Source: an uncultured Puniceicoccaceae bacterium (GTDB lineage: Bacteria; Verrucomicrobiota; Verrucomicrobiia; Opitutales; Coraliomargaritaceae). Taken from it: a DNA stretch of 60,833 bases. The notes under the pieces are model-generated. The model did no database searches. It was not told where the DNA came from and saw nothing but the letters and a program-made list of their open reading frames with translations. A program made the position numbers and the translations under genes. Positions 45,517-54,556 of the stretch are shown here, piece after piece. The DNA lies in the NCBI GenBank assembly GCA_913031135.1, contig CAJWEH010000003.1:1-60833 (forward strand), given 5' to 3'. How positions within the stretch are numbered: the stretch's first letter is position 1; the number at the start of each line of letters is the position of its first letter.

Positions 45517-46586
45517 GTTCAGAGGATTTAAAGAATAAAAGGGAATCAATTGATCAAGTGGATTCGGAAATTGTGGCTTTGCTCAATAAGCGACTAAACT
45601 TAGCAAGTGCAATCGGTGAGATCAAAGAGAAGTCTGGTGCAGATATTTATGACCCTGCTAGAGAGGCACTAGTTTTCAAAAAACTTGAAAAACTGAATAA
45701 AGGGCCACTTTCACAGGATGCGTTAGAAGCGATTTATCGAGAAATTATATCTGCCTCTATTTCCTTAGAGAAGGAATTGGTGGTAGCATTTCTTGGACCT
45801 GAAGCAACATATACACATCAAGCAGTATTAAAGAATTTCGGTGCTAGCTTAAAGCATATAGCGATGAAGACAATACAAGATGTCTTTGCTTCGGTTGAAT
45901 CCGATGATTGTTCGTATGGGGTGGTACCGATTGAAAACTCTACAGAGGGTGCGGTATTTCATTCCATGGATCAACTTGTAGAGTCAGAGCTTAAGATTTG
46001 TGCTCAAGTGTATTTACCGATTGAGCATTGTTTGATTTCAAACGCTCAATTGGAAGGGATTAAAGAAGTACATTCTAAAGATCAAGCACTCGGACAGTGT
46101 CGTGAATGGCTGAGAAGACATGTTCCAGATGCCGTTTTAGTTGAGTCGAGCAGTACGGCGAGTGCGGTTAAGTTGGCCTCTAGTCGACCTGAAATTGGAG
46201 CCATAGCGAGTTCTCTTGCTGCCGAATTAAATGGGATGCCTATTTTACATAAAGGCATTCAAGATAAGGCGAATAATGTCACTCGATTCTTGGTCATAGG
46301 AAAAAATGAGGTGAAGCCTGTCGGCGGGGGAAATGATAAAACGAGCTTAGTTATTTCCCTAAAGGATGAAGTGGGAGCATTGGAAAAAGCGCTCATGCCG
46401 TTTGCTAAAAGATCCATTAATTTATCCAAAATTGAATCTAGGCCGAGCCGTAAAAAGGCTTGGGATTACATCTTTTTTATCGATTTAATCGGACATATTG
46501 AAGATGCCCTTGTTCAAGAGGCGGTAGAAGAATTAAAGGCTTGTACGTCTTTTGTTAAATGGTTGGGTAGCTACCCAAATACATAA
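45513..46586 (+). CDS. pheA: Bifunctional chorismate mutase/prephenate dehydratase
   Basis: A 357-residue P-protein of phenylalanine synthesis. Residues 1-85 are an AroQ chorismate mutase helix bundle (SIDQVDSEIVALLNKRLNLA); the dehydratase follows (FLGPEATYTHQAV, VPIENSTEGAV, and NVTRFLVIG holding the catalytic Thr-Arg-Phe); the ACT domain at the C-terminus has SKIESRPSRKKAWDYIFF, which binds phenylalanine for feedback control. Its 3' end carries a perfect 16-base palindrome. Confidence 0.95.
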   Translation: MSSEDLKNKRESIDQVDSEIVALLNKRLNLASAIGEIKEKSGADIYDPAREALVFKKLEKLNKGPLSQDALEAIYREIISASISLEKELVVAFLGPEATYTHQAVLKNFGASLKHIAMKTIQDVFASVESDDCSYGVVPIENSTEGAVFHSMDQLVESELKICAQVYLPIEHCLISNAQLEGIKEVHSKDQALGQCREWLRRHVPDAVLVESSSTASAVKLASSRPEIGAIASSLAAELNGMPILHKGIQDKANNVTRFLVIGKNEVKPVGGGNDKTSLVISLKDEVGALEKALMPFAKRSINLSKIESRPSRKKAWDYIFFIDLIGHIEDALVQEAVEELKACTSFVKWLGSYPNT

Positions 46587-46587
46587 G

Positions 46588-46613
46588 CTTAATCTTTTTC
46601 TAGATTGAGATTT
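46588..46613 (+). terminator. Possible terminator after pheA
   Basis: CTTAATCT and AGATTGAG form an eight-base stem with one wobble pair around a six-base loop, one base after the pheA stop codon; ATTTTG follows. The stem is AT-rich and the T run short, so termination would be weak or partial before panD. Confidence 0.3.
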
Positions 46614-46647
46614 TGACAAACTTCCAGAAGATTACTTATTAAAATTT

Positions 46648-47037
46648 ATGCAGATAACTTTACTAAAATCCAAATTACTGCGCGCTGAAGTGACTGATAG
46701 TGCTTTGCACTATGAAGGGAGTCTCGCTATTGATTCTGCCTTGATGGACGCGGTGGGTCTAAAGCCTTATGAAAAAATTTTAGTAGCAAATATAGCTAAT
46801 GGGGAACGATTTGAAACCTATGCAATAAAAGCGCCAAAAGGGTCTCATCTGATTTCACTCAATGGTGCGGCTGCTCATAAAGGAAAAGTAGGAGATCTCT
46901 TGGTTATTATGTCTTTTGCTCAATGTTCAGAAGCGGAAGCAGAGAAATGGAAGCCCAAGGTCTTGGTTCTGTCGGATCAAAATCAAAAGGTGGTTCGCGC
47001 GGATAATGTCTTAGTGGGCGAAGGAATTAGCGTATAA
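46648..47037 (+). CDS. panD: Aspartate 1-decarboxylase precursor
   Basis: A 129-residue pro-enzyme that makes beta-alanine for pantothenate. The self-cleavage site is G24-S25 in HYEGSLAID, where Ser becomes the pyruvoyl group; [10 protein letters not shown] and [13 protein letters not shown] are family motifs. The usual Cys after the serine is Leu. It completes, with panC at 31621, the two steps to pantothenate visible here. Confidence 0.96.
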   Translation: MQITLLKSKLLRAEVTDSALHYEGSLAIDSALMDAVGLKPYEKILVANIANGERFETYAIKAPKGSHLISLNGAAAHKGKVGDLLVIMSFAQCSEAEAEKWKPKVLVLSDQNQKVVRADNVLVGEGISV

Positions 47038-47073
47038 TCTCTTAGTAAAAATATTATTTTTTATAAAAATTAT

Positions 47074-47088
47074 TGAGATTGATTCTCT
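47074..47088. promoter_or_regulatory. Fur-box-like operator upstream of TonB-dependent receptor
   Basis: TGAGATT-G-ATTCTCT is a 7-1-7 inverted repeat that matches the Fur-family pattern TGAGAAT-N-ATTCTCA at 12 of 14 arm positions. It lies 49 bases before the receptor start codon, and a Fur-family regulator is the next gene of the operon. Iron- or metal-dependent repression is therefore likely. Confidence 0.55.
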
Positions 47089-47137
47089 TTTATCACTTTA
47101 GGCTTGATATATTAAATGTGTTCCTATGCTCGGCTAA

Positions 47138-48997
47138 ATGAATCGAATTTTTCTTACGGTATTTTATAGTTTTTTAAGTTTAAGTGGAACGCTGTTTGCT
47201 ACTGTTTATCAGTTACCTGATTATGTGGTAACGCCGACACGCTTTGATCAAAAGCCTGAGGATTTAAGTCCTTCGGTCAGCTATTTTAGTAGCGATGCCT
47301 TAGCGAAGGCTCAGTATGTGAATTTAACGGACGCACTCAATCAGGTTCCTGGCATTTTTTTAGTCAGTAATGGCGGAATGGGAAAGGTGACGAGTTTATT
47401 TGCTCGCGGTAGTGAAAGCAATCACACAACCCTTTTAATCAACGGGCGACGATTGCCATCGGGTTTCTCTGGGCAGTATGACTTAGGGCAGTTGGGCTTA
47501 GTTAATGCTAGTTCAGTTGAAATGGTTCGCGGGGATGTATCAGCGCTCTATGGTGGTGGATCCATCGCGGGGACGGTGAATATCCGCACCGATCAAGCCG
47601 GTTTTGGTACCGAGCAAACGCTCAGCACCGAACTCGGGCGCAATGATTTCAGTCACACACAATACAGTTATAATTATGGCGGAAATGCTTACAGTCTCTC
47701 TTTAGGACTGGAATCGACCAATACAAATGGCTATCTGCCCAATTCAGCCTTTGAACGAGTGGGCTTGAATGCCTACTACACTCGCACGCTTACAGATGTG
47801 CTGGATTTTGATCTGCAAGTCTATGGTTATGATTCAGAAGTAGGCGTTCCCGGATCGTCGGCTTCTGCTTCGTACCCAAGTGCTGAATTCAATAAAACAA
47901 AGACGCGCTTAATCTCTCCAAGGCTGAACCTCAAACTGTCCGAAAATGCTAGCTTGAGCACTTTATTTTCCAATGCTGAAAATGAGCTTCAAGCTATTCA
48001 GACGGGAATCGGTAATGACAATAACTTCACCGAAAAATTAAGAAGTTTTGAATCCCAGTATACATTCGTAGATGCAGATAAGAACAAACACTTTTTACTT
48101 GGATTAGTCGTAGAAAATAAGTCTTACGATAAGGAGGCTATTAATAATCCAGCGTCTTGGAATGTTGACAAGCAGCTGTCGTATAATAGCAAGGCGTTAT
48201 ACGCCCAAAGTGTTTCTCAATTAAATGCTGCAACCAGCCTAAAAATCAATGGGCGCCTAGCGAATTACAGTCGGCATTTTGACACTGCGAGAACGGGAGC
48301 GATTGAGCTGAGCCGAGCGCTCGATACTACAGGCACTAAAAAGCTCTTTCTTAAAAAGAGTTATGGTAATGCCCCTTCAGAAGCTTTGGATATGGTCTAT
48401 ATAACTAATTTTAACTCAATTGATTGGAATTTGGAGACCGTTCGGAGTTTAGAGATAGGCTATCGTGAACAATTGAGCGGAAACTTGGATGAATTGGGTT
48501 TCGTAGTATTTAAAAATAAACTTTTCGATATTGCCGACGGAGATCCTAATGGTGGCGGGTTGTTTGATTCGAAGCAAAATGGGTTTGAATCCTATATTAT
48601 GGGACGCTTATTTGAAGGTTTAAGATTTAATCTTTCGTATACCTATTTAGACGCTAAGGTTTCTGAAAGTGGGAATGGTGTTTGGAGTGGATATAAAAAG
48701 GACAATCAACTAATTCGAAGACCGATGCATAAGCTAAATGCCTCCCTTGGGTGGGATGTAACGGATGCACTTAATTTTGGGGCTAATTTCTATGCGGGGA
48801 TTAATCGTGAAGATTCCTCAGGCGGACAGCGATTTGAAGACATGAGTGTGCTCAGGCTCTACGGGAACCTGAAGCTCAATGAAAACTGTTCATTACATGC
48901 GCGCATAGAGAATGCACTGAATGAGTCCTATGAATGGACAGCGGGTTATCCAGGCGCCCCGATCAGTTTTTATCTAGGCGGTAGTATTACTTTTTAA
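47138..48997 (+). CDS. TonB-dependent outer-membrane receptor, BtuB-like
   Basis: A 619-residue receptor with a signal peptide (1-21), a likely TonB box in the PDYVVTPTR region just after it, a plug domain (about 35-145: SLFARGSESNHTTLLINGRRL, VEMVRGDVSALYGGGSIAGTVNI), and a 22-strand-type barrel ending in an aromatic residue (GGSITF). The plug is of the BtuB/FepA type, so cobalamin, a siderophore or another metal chelate is the substrate. Base use looks richer in G and C than its neighbours. It follows a Fur-like site and precedes a Fur-family gene by three bases. Confidence 0.9.
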   Translation: MNRIFLTVFYSFLSLSGTLFATVYQLPDYVVTPTRFDQKPEDLSPSVSYFSSDALAKAQYVNLTDALNQVPGIFLVSNGGMGKVTSLFARGSESNHTTLLINGRRLPSGFSGQYDLGQLGLVNASSVEMVRGDVSALYGGGSIAGTVNIRTDQAGFGTEQTLSTELGRNDFSHTQYSYNYGGNAYSLSLGLESTNTNGYLPNSAFERVGLNAYYTRTLTDVLDFDLQVYGYDSEVGVPGSSASASYPSAEFNKTKTRLISPRLNLKLSENASLSTLFSNAENELQAIQTGIGNDNNFTEKLRSFESQYTFVDADKNKHFLLGLVVENKSYDKEAINNPASWNVDKQLSYNSKALYAQSVSQLNAATSLKINGRLANYSRHFDTARTGAIELSRALDTTGTKKLFLKKSYGNAPSEALDMVYITNFNSIDWNLETVRSLEIGYREQLSGNLDELGFVVFKNKLFDIADGDPNGGGLFDSKQNGFESYIMGRLFEGLRFNLSYTYLDAKVSESGNGVWSGYKKDNQLIRRPMHKLNASLGWDVTDALNFGANFYAGINREDSSGGQRFEDMSVLRLYGNLKLNENCSLHARIENALNESYEWTAGYPGAPISFYLGGSITF

Positions 48998-49000
48998 TTT

Positions 49001-49360
49001 ATGCTTACAAAACAACGACAAGTGATTGAGAGGGTTTTAAAAAGAGCCAGCAGACCATTGACTCGAAAAGAAATTCTTAAATTTGGAAGAGAAGAACTTC
49101 CCAAACTTGGCTCGGCAACCGTCGATCGTTCAGTCAATACAATGACAAAAAATTTTCAATTGGTGGGTGTTTCTTTTCCAGGACAACCAACTCGATATGA
49201 ATTGCCCTCAGGTCAGGAACATCCGCATTTTATATGCCATACCTGTAATCAAGTTTATGATTTAGATATTCCAATGCAATTGCCACGAGTCAAACTGCCC
49301 AAAGGCTTTTATATGACTGGAGGCGAGGTTGTTTATTCGGGCGTCTGTCCTAAATGTTAA
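49001..49360 (+). CDS. Short Fur-family metal regulator
   Basis: A 119-residue Fur/Zur-family protein with an N-terminal winged helix (LTKQRQVIERVLKRASRPLTRKEILKF, then SATVDRSVNTMTK) and the metal domain HPHFICHTCNQVYDLD with one CxxC pair. The second CxxC (CPKC) is the very end of the protein, so the usual His-rich tail is absent and the protein is shorter than the 130-150 residues typical of the family. Which metal it reads cannot be told. It probably controls its own operon through the site at 47074. Confidence 0.85.
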   Translation: MLTKQRQVIERVLKRASRPLTRKEILKFGREELPKLGSATVDRSVNTMTKNFQLVGVSFPGQPTRYELPSGQEHPHFICHTCNQVYDLDIPMQLPRVKLPKGFYMTGGEVVYSGVCPKC

Positions 49361-49367
49361 GGTACCG

Positions 49368-49871
49368 CTAGGACAGTAAGGCGTCGTTATGCTTTAGTAC
49401 TTTTGAAAGCCTTAGTGAGGCGTAAAAAGCAGAGTTAAAGAAGAGTGTACTTAGAAGTAGCTTAAAATCAAAAGGTATCGCTTGCACATAGGTTTGAATT
49501 AATGAACTCGTGCCTAAGTGATTTAAATAAACTCCAAAGTTAACGATTATGTGCCATAGCAAAACTCCAGTTAAGGAGTTTTTCATTAATCCAAGATACG
49601 ATCGGTTTCTCGAATAGTGACTCAAAATGCCAATGAGAATCATTGTTCCGTAAACGAAAAACATAGTATTTCCGTAAAAACCTAAAAACAAGTCCGTTAA
49701 GAATAAAATAGCGACGGGCAAAAAGAGTTGCAGGTGCTTATTTTTTGTAATGTGTGGTAAAAAAACTGCGATTGCTAGTAACGGTGTGATATTTGCTGGC
49801 AAGACGAAGCGGGCAAGAATTATACTTGCCAATACTAAGGACGCACTCTTAATCAAATCACTCTTTGTCAT
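49368..49871 (-). CDS. Membrane protein, DUF6580-like
   Basis: A 167-residue protein with about five membrane helices. The pattern LPANITPLLAIAVFLPHI, then FLTDLFLGFYGNTMFFVYGTMILIGIL, resembles the DUF6580 group, which looks like the substrate-binding part of ECF-type vitamin transporters. I take ATG 49871 as start, because the longer frame to 50069 would run through the start of lysA and add an unlikely polar N-terminus. It is convergent with the Fur-family gene (seven bases apart), so it may belong to the same metal or vitamin theme. Confidence 0.7.
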   Translation of the reverse strand: MTKSDLIKSASLVLASIILARFVLPANITPLLAIAVFLPHITKNKHLQLFLPVAILFLTDLFLGFYGNTMFFVYGTMILIGILSHYSRNRSYLGLMKNSLTGVLLWHIIVNFGVYLNHLGTSSLIQTYVQAIPFDFKLLLSTLFFNSAFYASLRLSKVLKHNDALLS

Positions 49872-49903
49872 ATTAGAACTCAGTTTTATCTGTATTAAAT
49901 TTA

Positions 49904-51166
49904 ATGAATACAAGCAACTCAACTCAATTTTTAGATATTTTAAAAGCAAAAGAAATTTCAGAAAATTTTGGTTCTCCTGTTTATGTCTATGATGAAACGA
50001 TTCTAAAGCAATCGGCTCAAGCGGTCTTAAATTTTCCAAATGCCTTTGGTTTGACCGCGCGCTACGCAATGAAGGCTTGTCCTAATCGGTCGATCTTAAA
50101 ATTATTTCATGATATGGGTTTGCATATAGATGCGAGTTCTGGACATGAAGTACACCGAGCGATAGAAGCGGGTTTTGAGCCAGAAAAGATCAGCTTAAGT
50201 GCTCAAGAAATCCCTGGTGATTTAGAAGCGTTATTGGGCTTAGGAATTCGTTTTAATGCATGTTCTTTAAAACAATTAGAAGTATTTGGACAATTAAAGC
50301 CGAATAGCTCGGTGGGGGTACGATTCAATCCTGGTTCTGGTTCAGGGGGGAATAACCGCACGAATGTTGGAGGGGTCTCCTCTAGTTTTGGAATATGGCA
50401 TGAGTTTGTTCCGGAAGTTCAATCCATTGCAGAAAGATATCAATTATGCATTGAGCGTATTCATACTCATATTGGTTCAGGAAGTGATCCACAAGTATGG
50501 CTTAAGGTGGCACTCATGAATTTTCAATTAGTAGAACAATTTGAAACAGTGAAAGTCTTGAACCTTGGTGGTGGCTATAAAGTCGGTCGCATGCCAAATG
50601 AATTATCAACGGATTTGCAAGTCATTGGTGAGCCAGTACGAAAAGCCTTCGTTGAATTTGCTCAGAGTACTGGGCGGGAGATTCATTTAGAAATTGAACC
50701 AGGGACGTTTCTTGTGGCAAATGCAGGAGCACTTTTAGCGGAAGTTCATGATATCGTGAGCACTGGATCGGATGGTTATAATTTTATTAAATTAAATACA
50801 GGGATGACGGAATTGTTGCGACCTTCAATCTATGGATCGCAACACCCTATTGATATATTGAATTGCGATCAAACGGGACAAGGAATTGAAAAAGACTATG
50901 TCGTGGTCGGACATTGCTGTGAATCGGGTGATATTCTCACGCCTGCATCAGGTGATCCAGAATTATTAGCAACAAGAAATTTTAAAGAGGTTGAAATTGG
51001 TGACTTGGTTGTCATAGGTGGGGCGGGTGCTTATGCCTCTGCAATGACTCCTAAGCATTATAATTCATACCCTGAGGCAGCAGAAGTTTTATTGCAATCG
51101 GATGGTTCCTTGAAACTCATTCGAAAGCGTCAAGATCGTTCAGCTATTTGGGAAAACGAACTATAG
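49904..51166 (+). CDS. lysA: Diaminopimelate decarboxylase
   Basis: A 420-residue PLP decarboxylase of fold type III. The PLP lysine is K57 in [16 protein letters not shown] and the glycine loop NLGGGYKVG bind phosphate; the catalytic cysteine is in VGHCCESGD. It converts meso-diaminopimelate to lysine, matching dapL in this window. The EPGR motif common in LysA reads EPGT here, so another amino-acid decarboxylase of the family cannot be fully excluded. Confidence 0.85.
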   Translation: MNTSNSTQFLDILKAKEISENFGSPVYVYDETILKQSAQAVLNFPNAFGLTARYAMKACPNRSILKLFHDMGLHIDASSGHEVHRAIEAGFEPEKISLSAQEIPGDLEALLGLGIRFNACSLKQLEVFGQLKPNSSVGVRFNPGSGSGGNNRTNVGGVSSSFGIWHEFVPEVQSIAERYQLCIERIHTHIGSGSDPQVWLKVALMNFQLVEQFETVKVLNLGGGYKVGRMPNELSTDLQVIGEPVRKAFVEFAQSTGREIHLEIEPGTFLVANAGALLAEVHDIVSTGSDGYNFIKLNTGMTELLRPSIYGSQHPIDILNCDQTGQGIEKDYVVVGHCCESGDILTPASGDPELLATRNFKEVEIGDLVVIGGAGAYASAMTPKHYNSYPEAAEVLLQSDGSLKLIRKRQDRSAIWENEL

Positions 51167-51173
51167 CTTGATT

Positions 51174-52985
51174 TTATTCGGGCTGACGAACGGATTCAAT
51201 CGTCGCTTGCATACTTTTGCTTGGCGCTGGGAAAAAAGGTGTTAGCACTAAGGTCACAGTGAAATTTAGTAGCATACCAATGAAGCCAAAAGCTTCTGGT
51301 GTTATCCCATTTTCTACAAATCCGAATGTCCAACGGCTTCCTCCAAAAAACACACAGTTGATGATATAGTATGCGGTGATTCCAATGCCGACTAAGAGAC
51401 CCGATATAGCGGGTATTGTTCCGACTCGCTTGTTAAAAATACCTAGTAGAATAGCTGGGAAAAAACTAGCGGAAGCAAGTCCGAAAGCAAATGCCACTAC
51501 TTGTCCAACAAAACCCGGCGGGTTGAGCCCAAAGTAACCAGCAACAAATACGGCAAATGCAATAGCAATCCGTCCAACTAGGAGCTGATTTTTTTCAGAT
51601 GCTTTAGGGTTTAAGGTTCTGAAGTATAAATCGTTAGCGATACTTGAAGAGATAACTAACAATAGTCCACTAGCGGTAGAAAGTGCAGCGGCCAATCCTC
51701 CAGCTGCTACAAAAGCAATAATCCAGTTGGATAACCCTGCCATTTCAGGGGCAGCGAGCATAATAATATCTCGGTCAGGACCATTGAGTCCCTTATCGAT
51801 CATTAGCTGTCTTCCATTGATTCCTGAGTCCGAATTCGTCGTTAACCATAGTGCATGTTGCGCCTTTATCGCCTCAATTTCTTTAGTACTTAATTTTCCT
51901 GAGCGAAAAATTTCATTTGTGCTATCTCCTGAATAGCGAACAATCCCATCGCCATCATCGAGCCAAAGTATGAGCCCTGTTTTTTCCCAACTGTGAAACC
52001 ATGCAGGCAACTTTTCTGAGCTGACTCCATTCAGTGTGTGAATCGTATAGTAACGAGAGAATGAAGCTAAAGAGGGCGCTGAAAGATAGAGGATTGAAAT
52101 AAATAACAATGCCCAAAAGGCACTCCATCGTGCCGCTTGAACATTTTTAACCGTATAAAATCGAACAATGACGTGGGGTAAACCGGCAGTTCCAACCATT
52201 AAGGTTAAAGCCGTAGCAAACACATTAAACTGACTCCATTTCCCTTGAAAAGCTTCGGTGTAAGAATGCCATCCAAATTCTCTCAGAGTACTATCTAAAG
52301 CATTTAAGAGAAAAACGGATTGACCCGATATGTTTGATTCAAGCAAGGTGGAACCCATGCCGATAAAAGGGATAGCGCTTCCGGTTAATTGAATGCTAAT
52401 GGCGATGGTCGGAATTAAAAATGCAGAAATGAGAACCCAATATTGTGCGACTTGCGTCCAAGTAATTCCTTTCATACCTCCTAGAGTTGCATAGATTAAA
52501 ACGATCAACATTCCGATCATAACACCTGTTGAGATATCAACATTTAAAAAGCGACTAAAAACAACGCCGACACCTCGCATTTGTCCAGCTACATATGTGA
52601 ATGAAATAAACACTGCACAGAGGATTGCAATGAGTCGAGCAGGGTTACTTTCATAGCGATCTCCAATGAATTCAGGTACCGTAAAATGACCAAATTTTCT
52701 CAAGTAAGGAGCAAGGCAGAGTGCTAATAAAACAAATCCTCCAGTCCAACCCATCAAGTAGACGCTTCCCGCATAACCCATAGTTGAAATCAGTCCTGCC
52801 ATGGAAATAAAGGAAGCGGCGCTCATCCAGTCTGCGGCGGTCGCCATGCCATTTGCATAAGCGGGGACATCTCTTCCTGCGAGATAAAAGCCTTGAGTGT
52901 CTTTGACTCGAACTCTCCAAGCTATGAATAGGTATAGAGAAAAGCTAAGGCCGACAAACAGGTAAGTCCATGTAAGAATACTCAT
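51174..52985 (-). CDS. Sodium:solute symporter (VC_2705/ActP-like)
   Basis: A 603-residue SSS-family transporter with about 13 membrane helices. Features are YLAGRDVPAYANGMATAADWMSAASFI near the start and GGLAAALSTASGLLLVISSSIANDLY. A soluble insertion of about 90 residues (roughly 325-415) contains WLDDGDGIVRY and is a known trait of this subfamily. Substrates of relatives include acetate and other small carboxylates. The DUF4212 small subunit gene lies just upstream, so the two form one system. Confidence 0.9.
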   Translation of the reverse strand: MSILTWTYLFVGLSFSLYLFIAWRVRVKDTQGFYLAGRDVPAYANGMATAADWMSAASFISMAGLISTMGYAGSVYLMGWTGGFVLLALCLAPYLRKFGHFTVPEFIGDRYESNPARLIAILCAVFISFTYVAGQMRGVGVVFSRFLNVDISTGVMIGMLIVLIYATLGGMKGITWTQVAQYWVLISAFLIPTIAISIQLTGSAIPFIGMGSTLLESNISGQSVFLLNALDSTLREFGWHSYTEAFQGKWSQFNVFATALTLMVGTAGLPHVIVRFYTVKNVQAARWSAFWALLFISILYLSAPSLASFSRYYTIHTLNGVSSEKLPAWFHSWEKTGLILWLDDGDGIVRYSGDSTNEIFRSGKLSTKEIEAIKAQHALWLTTNSDSGINGRQLMIDKGLNGPDRDIIMLAAPEMAGLSNWIIAFVAAGGLAAALSTASGLLLVISSSIANDLYFRTLNPKASEKNQLLVGRIAIAFAVFVAGYFGLNPPGFVGQVVAFAFGLASASFFPAILLGIFNKRVGTIPAISGLLVGIGITAYYIINCVFFGGSRWTFGFVENGITPEAFGFIGMLLNFTVTLVLTPFFPAPSKSMQATIESVRQPE

Positions 52986-53029
52986 AAAGTGGTGTTAGGT
53001 TGGAGTGAGAGAATGGGACGTTTTAAAAT

Positions 53030-53299
53030 TTATTTTTTGGGGTTCGTCTGATCTGCCTTATTCATAAGGATCGCATAAATTAAAACGATCAGAACAAAGG
53101 AGATAATACTCCCTTGTTGAGCAAACCAAAACCCAAGTTTAAATCCAGTGCCAGGTAAGTGAAATTGGTTCAGATATTCGACCCAGAGGATGCCACAGCC
53201 TAAGCTAAAAAAGAACCACAAAAAAAGTAGTGCGGTCATAATTTTTAAGTTCTTTTTCCAGTATGTATTATGGGGTTTTTTAGAGGTATTTGAGTTCAT
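53030..53299 (-). CDS. DUF4212 small subunit of sodium:solute symporter
   Basis: An 89-residue protein with two membrane helices (about 21-45 and 60-80) and the DUF4212 features YWKKNLKIM, FGCGILWVEYLNQF-like segment and LGFWFAQQGSI. It is always found next to VC_2705-type symporters, as here (44 bases apart), and is taken as an accessory subunit. Confidence 0.9.
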   Translation of the reverse strand: MNSNTSKKPHNTYWKKNLKIMTALLFLWFFFSLGCGILWVEYLNQFHLPGTGFKLGFWFAQQGSIISFVLIVLIYAILMNKADQTNPKK

Positions 53300-53320
53300 G
53301 GTGTTCAGGTCGTTTCGTTC

Positions 53321-54463
53321 TTAAAACTGTGTTTTATTTTCTTCAAATGCAATTTTAAGTTCTTCAGCGAATTGAGTGATAATGGTATTCCAATTTAGAG
53401 CTTCGGAGGTTTGTCTAGCCGAGAGTCTTATTTCTGGCCACAAGTGTTCAAGCTCAAATGCCCGATTAATCTGTTTAAGAAAATCTTCTTCATCTTCATA
53501 GTTTGCGAGGAAGCCATTGGCATCTTGCTGAATGAATTGCTTAGGTGCTGCATAATCAAAGGCTATCGGAATAAGGCCAGAAGCCATTGCTTCAGTAACG
53601 ACATTTCCAAAGGTCTCAGTTAAGCTAGGGAAAATGAAAAGGTCTCCCGATGCGTAGTACTTAGAAAGTGCTTCTCCTGTTTGCATCCCGGCGAATTGAA
53701 AAGAGGGGTATTTTTTTTGTAAGCGCTCTCGTTCTGGGCCATCTCCGACAAATACACATTTGGCATTAGGCTTTATCGTTTGAATCTTTTCAAATCCTTG
53801 GATGGCTAAAGGAATGTTTTTTTCTGCAGCTATTCGACTGACAAATAACGCGACGCAATCTTCATCTGATTGAGCGCCCCAAGATTGTCTCAGATTAGCA
53901 TCTCTTTTTTTAGGGTTAAATACTTGGGTATCTACTCCTCGGCTTAGAAGGCGTGTATTGTGAACGCCCATGCTATTTAGTTGCTGAATAACCTCTTTAG
54001 TGGGCGCAAATGTTCTCAGTGTTTGATTGTGCGTTTTTCTTAAAAAACGCTCGGCTAATTTTGCCATTCCAGGGAGGCGATAATGCCTCATGTATTTGTG
54101 GAAATTAGTGTGGAAGCCTGAGGTTACGGCAATCTGCATTTTAGAAGCAACATTGATAGCGGAAAGTCCTAGAGGGCCTTCAGTTGCCACATAAATAATA
54201 TCTGGTCGAGCCTTTTTCCAAATGCTTCGTAATCGTGCACGACAGGGTAAACCAAAATGCAAACCTTTATATCCTGGTATAGGTAATGATGGAACAATGG
54301 TTTCTTCTGTGTCATTCGACTCTTTAGGTTGCCCTTTTTGATGTGGTCGAATAATGGTTATTTTATGACCGAGTTCTTTTAAGCCTTTTGCAATGGTATG
54401 TAATGTCTTTGCGACACCGTTAATTTCTGGCGGGTATGTTTCAGTAACAATACATATATTCAT
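53321..54463 (-). CDS. Glycosyltransferase family 4
   Basis: A 380-residue GT-B glycosyltransferase. The N-terminal loop is TETYPPEINGVAKTLHTIAKGL, and the EX7E-type motif is SLTETFGNVVTEAMASG near residue 285. Closest in pattern are MgtA/SqdX-like enzymes that move mannose or sulfoquinovose, but the sugar cannot be decided. I start at ATG 54463; the longer frame from TTG 54526 only adds 21 residues that do not look like this family. It faces miaA divergently. Confidence 0.85.
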   Translation of the reverse strand: MNICIVTETYPPEINGVAKTLHTIAKGLKELGHKITIIRPHQKGQPKESNDTEETIVPSLPIPGYKGLHFGLPCRARLRSIWKKARPDIIYVATEGPLGLSAINVASKMQIAVTSGFHTNFHKYMRHYRLPGMAKLAERFLRKTHNQTLRTFAPTKEVIQQLNSMGVHNTRLLSRGVDTQVFNPKKRDANLRQSWGAQSDEDCVALFVSRIAAEKNIPLAIQGFEKIQTIKPNAKCVFVGDGPERERLQKKYPSFQFAGMQTGEALSKYYASGDLFIFPSLTETFGNVVTEAMASGLIPIAFDYAAPKQFIQQDANGFLANYEDEEDFLKQINRAFELEHLWPEIRLSARQTSEALNWNTIITQFAEELKIAFEENKTQF

Positions 54464-54556
54464 AAAATAAGAAGCTAACTTTAAAAAATCCTTCATACAG
54501 AATTTTAATTCCTTGAGATTAGACAAGTTTCTTTAATCATTATTTTAAATTTTTCT

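Noticed and set aside
49872-50069. Extension of the DUF6580-like membrane protein by 66 residues at its N-terminus.
   Set aside because: The extension overlaps the start of lysA and is polar and unlike a membrane protein N-terminus; ATG 49871 gives a normal start.
51860-52020. DGDGIVRY in the symporter insertion, considered as a calcium-binding EF-hand.
   Set aside because: The insertion is a known feature of VC_2705-type symporters, and only one partial loop is present; no basis for a calcium claim.
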